Shown piece by piece: positions 34,077-40,990 of a stretch of DNA of 40,990 nt. The notes beneath the pieces were generated by a model. The model did no database searches. It saw only the letters and a program-made list of their open reading frames with translations, and was not told where the DNA came from. The DNA is from Planctomycetota bacterium (GTDB lineage: Bacteria; Planctomycetota; Planctomycetia; Gemmatales; Gemmataceae). Positions within the stretch are counted from its first letter, which is position 1; every line of letters starts with the position of its first letter. The stretch spans positions 12,038-53,027 of the forward strand of contig JAPLNF010000336.1 of NCBI GenBank assembly GCA_026692965.1. Reading direction: 5' to 3'. A program made the translations under genes and the position numbers.

Positions 34077-36081
34077 TGCTATGGCATATTTATGGATGAT
34101 TCCTGTAATTCCTTTTATTGCGGGTTTTATTACTTTTATTATTGGGCCAAGTCTTCTTCGTTCTCAGGCACATTTACCATGCATTATTGCAGGTTTAATT
34201 TCTTTTGTTTTATCTATTTCTGCCCTTAACGATGTGGTTAAGGCAGTTGAATCCAACGATTTATCCAACCCTTCTTCTGTTTCTGTTTCCTATTTCGAAT
34301 GGTTTCGCACCGGAGATCCAAATCTTGTCGGTGAAAATATTAAGACTGCAGGATCATTAAAGGCTGAATTCAGCCTGAGATTAGATCCACTTTCTTCCGC
34401 AATGATTGTAATGGTTACTTTTTTAGGTACTCTTATTGCTGTATTTTCTACAGGATATATGCGAGACCATCACGGACACATTGATCCTGGCTACTCTCGC
34501 TTTTTTGCCTCTGTTTCTCTTTTTCTTGGATCAATGTTAATTCTTGTTCTTGCTGATAATGTTCTATTGCTTTACGCAGGTTGGGAAGGCGTTGGGCTTT
34601 GCAGTTACTTGCTTATTGGTTTCTGGTTTGAAAAGCCTGCGGCTTGCAATGCTGCTCGAAAAGCATTTTTAGTTACCAGACTTGGTGATGTTGCATTGTT
34701 TTTAGGCTTTGCTTTACTCTGGGTTTCTTCAGGATATCGCCTTGATTTTGACGGTTTATTAACACTTTCAAATTATGATTCTGGTGTTGGCTTGGCTTGC
34801 TTTTTAATGTTTCTAGGAGCCTGTGGCAAATCTGCTCAATTTCCTCTTCATGTTTGGTTGCCCGATGCGATGGAAGGCCCTTCCCCTGTGAGTGCCCTTA
34901 TTCATGCAGCTACTATGGTTACTGCGGGAGTTTATCTTCTTGCTAGATTTATGCCTCTATTCGCTTCCGTTCCCGAAGTTCAAATGGTTGTTATTGGCAT
35001 TGGAGCTTTTACTAGTCTCTTGGCCGCTTTGATTGCACTAACTCAGACCGATTTAAAACGAATACTTGCTTATTCTACAATGAGTCAGCTTGGCTATATG
35101 TTCATGGCTTTGGGAGCCGGTATTGATGTTAAATCTGCCCTGCCAATGTTGGCCCTACGTGCAGCGATTTTTCATCTTTTAACTCATGCCTTTTTTAAAG
35201 CATTACTTTTTTTAAGCGCAGGAAGCGTTATGCATTCAATGCATGATGTAATTGATTTAAGACGTATAGGTGGCTTAAGAAAGGTTCTTCCTTTAACACA
35301 TATTGGTTTCTTGTTTGGGGCCTTAGCTTTGGCCGGGTTGCCTCCGTTTGCTGGTTTTTGGAGTAAAGATGAGATTTTAAGTGTGATCCATGAAACTTCA
35401 AAGCATTCAAATTATCCTTGGTTCTACATTTTAATGTGGGCCACCGGTATCTTTGTTGCTTTTTTAACAGCCTTCTACACTTTTAGAGCCTATTTTCTTA
35501 CTTTCTGGGGTGTATTAAAACTTCCTGAGGAATGTCATGGTGAAGTTCATGAATCCCCGAAATCGATGACATATCCCTTGTTATTGTTATCTGTTTTTGC
35601 AATTGGAATCGGGTTTGTTCTTTCTAATTCTACACCTTTATCAATCGAGAAATTTTTAGGGAAAACGCCTGGCTATGTTTTGTTAGAACACCATGACCAT
35701 GATTGGTTGACAGTTGGGTTTGCAACTGCCTCTGGTTTTGCAGGCTTGCTATTAGCTTTTGTTTTTTATGGTAAAGGTGGTGTGACCTTGTCCGAACATT
35801 CACCTGGAAAGTCAAACTTTGCTGTTGAACTTAGTAAAAATAAATTCTTTTTTGATGAGATTTATAACAAACTTTTAATTGCCCCACTTAATTTAGTTTT
35901 TTATTGCTCGAGAATATTTGACCAGTACATTCTTGATGGCGTTGTTGATTTGATTGCTCATATCCCCAGGATGATCGCGCAATTATTTCGACCCATTCAA
36001 AACGGATTGGTTCAGTTTTATGCCCTTGCGATGATTTTGGCGGTAACTGTATTCCTGATAGCCCTAGCAAGATCGATGTAG
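34069..36081 (+). CDS. nuoL: NADH-quinone oxidoreductase subunit L
   Basis: Largest antiporter-like proton pump subunit of the membrane arm. Key residues are visible: Glu in LLYAGWEGVGLCSYLLIGFW, Lys in GACGKSAQFPLHVWLPDAM, and the region GPSPVSALIHAATMVTAGVYL. The C-terminal lateral helix and last membrane segment are present. Length 670 (E. coli 613). The track start 34060 is too close to GAGGA; ATG 34069 lies eight bases after it and is preferred. It overlaps nuoK by 8 bp and nuoM follows after 6 bp. Confidence 0.97.
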   Translation: MYDAMAYLWMIPVIPFIAGFITFIIGPSLLRSQAHLPCIIAGLISFVLSISALNDVVKAVESNDLSNPSSVSVSYFEWFRTGDPNLVGENIKTAGSLKAEFSLRLDPLSSAMIVMVTFLGTLIAVFSTGYMRDHHGHIDPGYSRFFASVSLFLGSMLILVLADNVLLLYAGWEGVGLCSYLLIGFWFEKPAACNAARKAFLVTRLGDVALFLGFALLWVSSGYRLDFDGLLTLSNYDSGVGLACFLMFLGACGKSAQFPLHVWLPDAMEGPSPVSALIHAATMVTAGVYLLARFMPLFASVPEVQMVVIGIGAFTSLLAALIALTQTDLKRILAYSTMSQLGYMFMALGAGIDVKSALPMLALRAAIFHLLTHAFFKALLFLSAGSVMHSMHDVIDLRRIGGLRKVLPLTHIGFLFGALALAGLPPFAGFWSKDEILSVIHETSKHSNYPWFYILMWATGIFVAFLTAFYTFRAYFLTFWGVLKLPEECHGEVHESPKSMTYPLLLLSVFAIGIGFVLSNSTPLSIEKFLGKTPGYVLLEHHDHDWLTVGFATASGFAGLLLAFVFYGKGGVTLSEHSPGKSNFAVELSKNKFFFDEIYNKLLIAPLNLVFYCSRIFDQYILDGVVDLIAHIPRMIAQLFRPIQNGLVQFYALAMILAVTVFLIALARSM

Positions 36082-36087
36082 TGCAAA

Positions 36088-37833
36088 ATGAGTCAATTAG
36101 TATTACTACTTTTATTGGTTCCTCTGGCGGGCGGATTAGTTACGCTTTTCCTCAGAAATTCAGGACATGAGTTTGCACGAAAACTCGCCTTGGGTTTTTT
36201 CCTGTTGAATCTTTTTATCTCTCTTAAGCTAACATGGGATTATTTACCCCTTCTAGAAAAACATTCTGTTTCTGTTGACGAAAAGCTTACATTTGTACCA
36301 TTGAATGTAAGTGTTACTGTTTTTGATTTAATTCGATTTCAAGCCCCTCAAGAAGGTAGACCTGATGCTGGGGCAATACGCTTTTTTATCGGTGTTGATG
36401 GCCTTAACCTGTTTTTACTTCCCTTAACTTGCATTTTATTTGCCGGATCAGTCCTCGCGACTTGGAATTCAATCAGAGAAAAATCTCATCTTTACTATGG
36501 ATTAATGCTTTTACTTCAATTCTCAACCATTGGGGCTTTTCTTTCTTTTGATGTCATTCTTTTTTATGCATTTTTTGAATTAACTTTGATCCCTCTTCTT
36601 TTTCTAATCGCAATGTGGGGCGGACCTAATAGGCAATACGCTGCTAAAAAATTGTTCGTTTATACCTTGGGTGGCGGTTTAGCTACTTTACTAGGAATTA
36701 TTGGGCTTGTTTCTTCTCTTAATCAAAACCATCTTGATGATAATACCGATTTACCCATTACTTTTTCTATTCCTGAATTGATCACCGCTTCACATGATAC
36801 TCAGATGGGACTTAATAAAAAAGTTTATGAAGCTAAAGCTGATAAAGATTTGCTAAACCCTTTACTTAAATCAAACCTAGAATTAAACAAAGCTCGATTA
36901 GATTACTGGGCCTCTTCCCAAAAATGGATCTTTCTTCTTCTTGCAACCGGATTCTTGGTTAAGCTTCCTGCTTTCCCTTTTCATACTTGGCAGCCTACTG
37001 CATATTATGAAGCACCAACAGGGGTTACTCTTGTGTTGGGTGGGATTCTTGCCAAACTTGGTGCGTTTGGTTTTCTTAGGCTATGTGTTCCATTGCTTCC
37101 CGTTCCTGCTTGGGAATTAGGCACCTATTTGTTTTCCGTTCTTGCAATGATTGCGATTTTATACGGGGCAGCTTGTGCCATTGCTCAAGATGATTTAAAA
37201 CGAATGCTTGCATACAGTAGTTTTAGCCATCTTGGTTTTTGTCTTTTAGGTATATTTGCGTTAAATGAAACTGGGTTAACAGGCAGTTATCTGCAAATGA
37301 TCAATCATGGTTTAAATGTCGGTGCACTTTTCTTCATTTGTGAAATTCTTAGCCACAGGTATGGAACCACTAAATTTAAAGATCTTCAAGGCCTCGGAAG
37401 TAAGTTGAAAATTTTATCAGGCATATCTGTTTTTTATGTCATGTGTAGTGTCGGTTTACCTGGCCTTAATGGCTTTGTTGGCGAAGTTATGTGTTTATTC
37501 GGTATGTTTGAATCTAAGAACCCAAATATTACAGGTAAGGTTATAGCTTCCATCTGTAGTTTAGGTATGGTTTTTGGTGCCTGGTATTTAATTTCGATGG
37601 TGATGAAAGTGTTTTTTGGAAAGCTTTCTGAACCTGTGTTTAAGAAAGATGATTCTGTATCTGATCTAACTTTGATTGAAAAGTTCTTCTTGTTTCCCAT
37701 GGCAGTACTTTGCCTTATTCTTGGAATGTATCCTCAACCGATGATTGATACTATTCGGCCTGAAATACATTTGATTGCAAAACTGAATTTACAGGCAAAC
37801 AACTTGTTACCCGTTAGTAAATTGGATAAATAG
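36088..37833 (+). CDS. nuoM: NADH-quinone oxidoreductase subunit M with insertion
   Basis: Antiporter-like proton pump subunit. Key sites are Glu in LFYAFFELTLIPLLFLIAMWGG and Lys in TGFLVKLPAFPFHTWQPTAYYEAP. Length is 581 against 509 in E. coli. Residues about 211-277 form a hydrophilic, Lys/Asp/Asn-rich insertion between helices 6 and 7, predicted periplasmic. The start ATG 36088 lies six bases after the nuoL stop and lacks a clear ribosome site of its own, so translation is probably coupled. NuoN starts 37 bp later. Confidence 0.97.
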   Translation: MSQLVLLLLLVPLAGGLVTLFLRNSGHEFARKLALGFFLLNLFISLKLTWDYLPLLEKHSVSVDEKLTFVPLNVSVTVFDLIRFQAPQEGRPDAGAIRFFIGVDGLNLFLLPLTCILFAGSVLATWNSIREKSHLYYGLMLLLQFSTIGAFLSFDVILFYAFFELTLIPLLFLIAMWGGPNRQYAAKKLFVYTLGGGLATLLGIIGLVSSLNQNHLDDNTDLPITFSIPELITASHDTQMGLNKKVYEAKADKDLLNPLLKSNLELNKARLDYWASSQKWIFLLLATGFLVKLPAFPFHTWQPTAYYEAPTGVTLVLGGILAKLGAFGFLRLCVPLLPVPAWELGTYLFSVLAMIAILYGAACAIAQDDLKRMLAYSSFSHLGFCLLGIFALNETGLTGSYLQMINHGLNVGALFFICEILSHRYGTTKFKDLQGLGSKLKILSGISVFYVMCSVGLPGLNGFVGEVMCLFGMFESKNPNITGKVIASICSLGMVFGAWYLISMVMKVFFGKLSEPVFKKDDSVSDLTLIEKFFLFPMAVLCLILGMYPQPMIDTIRPEIHLIAKLNLQANNLLPVSKLDK

Positions 37834-37870
37834 TGTTCACCTTATTTTTTAGATTGGTATTGGTGGATCA

Positions 37871-39511
37871 ATGATAGGATCGTTATTAATTGTAGATTAC
37901 ATTCAATACATGATGCCTGAGATCATGCTTTTTGCGCTTGCAAGTTTAATACTTCTTTTGGGGCCTTTTGTTAAAAAAAACACTCCGTGGGCTTTGATTA
38001 GTACCCTAGGTTTCTTGCTTGCTTATTTTCTACTGCTTTCACAAAAACGCGGTTCGATAGATCCGTCTCTTTTGTTTTCAATAAACATCTTAGAAGACAT
38101 GTCCTCTAATTTTATCAGGCACTTCTCTCTAGGTATGGGCTTATACTTTTGTCTCCTTTTTTGGCGCGACTGCCAAACTGAAAACACTTTTGAAACTTTT
38201 GCCCTTTTAATGTTTCTTGTTACTGGTTGTTCAATTGTTGGAATTGCCAATGATTTGGTTGTACTTTTTCTTGGGCTCGAATTAATCAGTATACCTACTT
38301 ATGTTTTACTTTATTTGCATGGAAAAAAAGATCTCGCTGCGGAATCAGCAATGAAATATTTCTTCCTTTCAATTTTTTCTTCCGGTTTGGTTCTGTTGGG
38401 CTTTAGTTATCTTTATGGCATTGTGGGCACTACAAATATTTCTGCAATCTCTGATGCTTTATGTAATGGGTATCGATTTAAACCTTCTGCCGATCTTGAT
38501 AACTCCTCTGGTTTGCTTTTTCTTATCCCGATGCTTGCCATTCTTGCGGGGCTAGGTTTTAAGATTAGCATGGTTCCCTTTCATTTTTATGCCCCGGATG
38601 TTTATCAAGGTACCACTTATCGAATGTGCGCTTTGCTTGCGACAGTTTCCAAGGTCGCAGGTTTTGCTGCTATTGTCCGTATTTTCGGTTTTGCCTTAGC
38701 TCAAGGGGCGTTACCTGGTTCTTCAAAAACTCTTGATAATATTTACGTTCTATTTTGGATCTTATCAGCAGTTACAATGACTATTGGTACTATTCTTGGC
38801 CTACTTCAAAGAAATCTTCGTAGGATTTTAGCTTATTCTAGTATTTCCCACTCTGGATACATTCTTGCTGGAATTGCGGTTGCCCCAAAACTTGAATTGG
38901 CTACTGGCATTGATGGGATTGGCGCTTCATTCTTCTATTTAATAGCCTACTTCTTTGGGACATTTGGTATTTTCGCAGTTCTGGATGTATTAGATACCAA
39001 AGAAAAACCAATTGAAGATTGGGATGATCTTGCAGGCATTGGGTCTCAAACCCCACTATTAGCAATTTGCCTTGCTGTGTTTTTATTTAGTTTGATTGGT
39101 ATCCCTTTTACTGGTGGCTTTCTTGCTAAATTCTTTATTGTTTTTGGGTGTGTCAGCGTTCCCTACACTTGGGACGATGCTTTAAGCAAGGGGACCCATA
39201 ATTTGTTTTTCTTATTGGGTATAATCGCCTTTTTAAATGCTGCAGTTGGATCATGGATTTATTTAAGAATCTTGTCTGGTATTTATTTTAAACCTGCTAT
39301 TTGGCCAAGAGTTTTTAAGACTTCCTTCCGACCGAGTTATTTACCTATTATTGGATGTGTTTTCATTGTTCTTGCTCTTGGTATTAAGCCAAGCCTTGTT
39401 TTTAATTTAAATGTATTAAAAGGCATGGCGCAGCCTCTTAATAGTGTTTCGTTATCTGGTATTGATATACCTAAACCTGCTGAAATCGACGTTGCTTTGA
39501 AACGCCAGTGA
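37871..39511 (+). CDS. nuoN: NADH-quinone oxidoreductase subunit N
   Basis: Third antiporter-like subunit and last gene of the nuo set. Motifs: LFLGLELISIPTYVLLYLHGKKDLAAESAMKYFFL, GLGFKISMVPFHFYAPDVYQG, and LRRILAYSSISHSGYILAGIA. Length 546 (E. coli 485), with somewhat longer loops, such as SDALCNGYRFKPSADLDNSSG. Start ATG 37871 has TGGTGGATCA upstream. The APH-like gene follows 13 bp after its stop. Confidence 0.97.
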   Translation: MIGSLLIVDYIQYMMPEIMLFALASLILLLGPFVKKNTPWALISTLGFLLAYFLLLSQKRGSIDPSLLFSINILEDMSSNFIRHFSLGMGLYFCLLFWRDCQTENTFETFALLMFLVTGCSIVGIANDLVVLFLGLELISIPTYVLLYLHGKKDLAAESAMKYFFLSIFSSGLVLLGFSYLYGIVGTTNISAISDALCNGYRFKPSADLDNSSGLLFLIPMLAILAGLGFKISMVPFHFYAPDVYQGTTYRMCALLATVSKVAGFAAIVRIFGFALAQGALPGSSKTLDNIYVLFWILSAVTMTIGTILGLLQRNLRRILAYSSISHSGYILAGIAVAPKLELATGIDGIGASFFYLIAYFFGTFGIFAVLDVLDTKEKPIEDWDDLAGIGSQTPLLAICLAVFLFSLIGIPFTGGFLAKFFIVFGCVSVPYTWDDALSKGTHNLFFLLGIIAFLNAAVGSWIYLRILSGIYFKPAIWPRVFKTSFRPSYLPIIGCVFIVLALGIKPSLVFNLNVLKGMAQPLNSVSLSGIDIPKPAEIDVALKRQ

Positions 39512-39524
39512 TATTATAGGACCG

Positions 39525-40484
39525 ATGACCGATAAAATTGTTGAACTTGTTCTTTCCAATTTTGTTATTAGTTCCCCGTTTTCTTTGTTATCCAGTAACC
39601 GTGGGTTGAGTGAGTCTGTCGTATATAAAGTCAGTTCTTTAGATGGTGCTTTTGCTTTAAAATCGTATAGTTCATCAGCTTTAAGTTCGTTGCGAAATAT
39701 CCATAACTTGCTTGATCAAACACGAAATAACAACTTTGTTTTATTTCCGTTAATTGTCCGAAACAAGGAAAACACGACTGTTGTTTATCATGATGGATTC
39801 TGCTGGGATCTTTCCTCTTGGGTTCCTGGAAATATTCCAGATTGTTCCATTTTCAATCTGGTTCAATGTGTCAATAAATTAGCTGAATTACATATCGCAG
39901 TTGGTTCGATACAATCTGGATTTGGTGTAATGCCAGCCATGAAAAGCCGGGAAGTTGAGATTAATTCTTTTTCTATTACAGCAATTAACTTTTCAGCAAT
40001 TGGATTTCTTCCTTTTTTTGATTTGGTAGAACTTTTGAAATGGCTTAGGCAGGAAGTGGGAAGTTTAATGGCTTCCCCAAATCCAATCGTCAAAATTCAA
40101 TATTGCTGGGGTGATGCAAGGCGAGAAAACATTTTATTTAATGGCAATGAAATCAGTGGTTTTATTGATTATTGTGCCATTCGAAAAGATTGTAGAGAAG
40201 TCGACGTTTCCAGAATGATATCAAGTTTTGCTGGTGATGATTATCTTATGTGGACTAATGCATTAAATGCATACTCAGAGAGTTCACAAATTAATCATTT
40301 GGTTTGTAGGAAGCTTGATATTTTAGGAACAATTGTTTCTTTATATCGCTGGTTGAAATGGTTTCAAAAACCTTTGCCAGAGAACATGGTAAATTCTGCA
40401 AAGCAAAGATGTACTGATATATATCGAAGAATCGAGAAATGGAAAGAGCACGGATCTTTGAAATCCATGCTCTTTTATGATTAG
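39525..40484 (+). CDS. APH-fold (aminoglycoside-phosphotransferase-like) kinase family protein
   Basis: Putative small-molecule kinase of 319 residues; substrate unknown. The N-lobe has SLLSSNRGLSESVVYKV (nucleotide-loop-like) and FALKSYS with the ATP-binding Lys. The catalytic region reads CWGDARRENILFNG, where the usual HGD of the Brenner motif is WGD but the catalytic Asp and following Asn are kept. EISGFIDYCAIRKDCREVDVSRM supplies the metal-binding Asp of the DFG-like motif. Start ATG 39525 has AGGA four bases upstream. It lies 13 bp after nuoN and likely shares its transcript, but is not known as a complex I gene. Drug resistance should not be assumed: this fold includes many housekeeping kinases. 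Confidence 0.78.
   Translation: MTDKIVELVLSNFVISSPFSLLSSNRGLSESVVYKVSSLDGAFALKSYSSSALSSLRNIHNLLDQTRNNNFVLFPLIVRNKENTTVVYHDGFCWDLSSWVPGNIPDCSIFNLVQCVNKLAELHIAVGSIQSGFGVMPAMKSREVEINSFSITAINFSAIGFLPFFDLVELLKWLRQEVGSLMASPNPIVKIQYCWGDARRENILFNGNEISGFIDYCAIRKDCREVDVSRMISSFAGDDYLMWTNALNAYSESSQINHLVCRKLDILGTIVSLYRWLKWFQKPLPENMVNSAKQRCTDIYRRIEKWKEHGSLKSMLFYD
40443..40476 (+). terminator. Intrinsic-terminator-like hairpin at the end of the nuo transcript
   Basis: AAAGAGCA-C-GGAT pairs with ATCC-A-TGCTCTTT around a seven-base loop (CTTTGAA): a 13-position stem with one mismatch. It is followed by a short T-run (TTTTA). It lies inside the last codons of the APH-like gene, just before its stop. On the minus strand the same stem is followed by TTTCC, so it could also serve rpsI. 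Confidence 0.55.
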
Positions 40485-40492
40485 TAAGACTA

Positions 40493-40951
40493 TTAACGCT
40501 TGGAGAATTGGAAACTCTTTCGAGCGCCTTTTCGGCCGTACTTTTTGCGTTCTTTCATTCTTCCGTCTCGTGTTAGGAATCCGGAGTCTCTAAGCTTTTT
40601 AGCTAAAGTAAGAGGTGCGCCTTCTTCTTCAGGTGCAGTTGGTTGTTCGACCTCTGTGAGTCCAAACATAGCTTTGAGAGCTCTTGCTACACCCTGACTG
40701 ATAGCTCCAGCTTGCCCAGAAATACCGCCACCTTTGGTGGTGACGATAACATCAAGGCGCTTGACCATATCCGCAAGAATAATTGGCCCAAGAACGAATT
40801 GGCGATCTTTTTCTTCAGTAAGGTAAACTTCCAATGTTTTTTTATTAATGGAAATTTTTCCTGTACCTTCGCAAATTCTTACACGAGCAACCGAAGTTTT
40901 TCGTCTTCCGGTGCCCCAATAGAATGTCTTCTTCGACTTAGTTTCAGCCAC
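40493..40951 (-). CDS. rpsI: 30S ribosomal protein S9
   Basis: Small-subunit ribosomal protein whose C-terminal tail reaches the P-site tRNA. Conserved TFYWGTGRRKTSVARVRI, TTKGGGISGQAGAISQGVARAL, and the basic end ERKKYGRKGARKSFQFSKR are clear. Length is 152 against 130 in E. coli; an acidic Glu/Pro-rich insert (QPTAPEEEGAPLT) precedes the LRDSGFLTRDGR motif. Start is GTG 40951 with GGAGAAG upstream. An in-frame-looking stop at about 40973-40975 upstream may end rplM, the usual partner, outside the window. Converges with the APH-like gene with 8 bp between. Confidence 0.97.
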   Translation of the reverse strand: MAETKSKKTFYWGTGRRKTSVARVRICEGTGKISINKKTLEVYLTEEKDRQFVLGPIILADMVKRLDVIVTTKGGGISGQAGAISQGVARALKAMFGLTEVEQPTAPEEEGAPLTLAKKLRDSGFLTRDGRMKERKKYGRKGARKSFQFSKR

Positions 40952-40990
40952 GATATCTTCTCCAGTTAAATGCTATACTTTGAATTCAAC

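Noticed and set aside
39525-40484. Antibiotic resistance gene
   Set aside because: The fold is shared by many unrelated kinases and no aminoglycoside-specific motif is visible.
40973-40990. Possible end of rplM (reading VEFKV then TAG) on the minus strand upstream of rpsI
   Set aside because: Only five codons are visible; gene order suggests it but the sequence alone cannot support a call.

Overview
The window is A+T-rich chromosomal DNA of a bacterium, most likely a low-GC member of the Planctomycetota. Four things point there: a Tat-type Gfo/Idh/MocA oxidoreductase beside a DoxX protein with a large insert; a DUF4912 protein with a lysine-rich head; a bacterial deoxyhypusine-synthase-like protein; and lineage-style expansions in respiratory subunits (signal-bearing AtpE and AtpF, long NuoH/NuoJ/NuoM, short NuoG, S9 with an acidic insert). 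The assignment is an inference from gene content. No rRNA, tRNA, CRISPR array, insertion sequence or prophage was seen. Genes are tightly packed, and only two gene-free gaps reach about 300 bp.

Layout. 1-4172 (minus) is a probable operon: DUF4912 protein, ApbE-type flavin transferase, DoxX membrane protein, and a Gfo/Idh/MocA oxidoreductase that runs off the left edge. 4478-12272 (plus) is a complete F1Fo ATP synthase operon, atpZ-I-B-E-F-H-A-G-D-C. 12290-14344 (minus) is the glycogen debranching enzyme GlgX, converging on atpC. 14659-17575 (plus) holds rho and an M32 carboxypeptidase. 17582-17947 (minus) is an orphan receiver-domain response regulator. 18084-20949 (plus) holds an exported HEXXH peptidase (M2/ACE-like) and the deoxyhypusine-synthase-like protein. 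20946-22987 (minus) holds a Cys/Met-type PLP enzyme and a proline-rich lipoprotein. 23251-24180 (plus) is xerD. 24323-39511 (plus) is a complete 14-gene complex I operon, nuoA-N, followed by an APH-fold kinase-like gene that ends in a terminator-like hairpin. rpsI lies on the minus strand at the right edge.

Functionally, most of the window is the oxidative-phosphorylation core. Complex I (NADH to quinone, proton pumping) and the ATP synthase (proton-type c ring judged from its residues) lie about 12 kb apart, separated by housekeeping and accessory genes. I did not find a clear-cut novel defence or mobile system. The most interesting signals are: large insertions in three complex I membrane subunits that all map to the predicted periplasmic face; the deoxyhypusine-synthase-like enzyme in a bacterium; a lipoprotein whose C-terminal half looks like a phosphatase fold that has lost its active site; and cleavable-looking leaders on AtpE and AtpF.

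Several starts differ from the ORF track because an internal codon has a better ribosome binding site: DUF4912 protein, atpZ, atpI, atpE, atpF, atpA, response regulator, PLP enzyme, lipoprotein, nuoB and nuoL.
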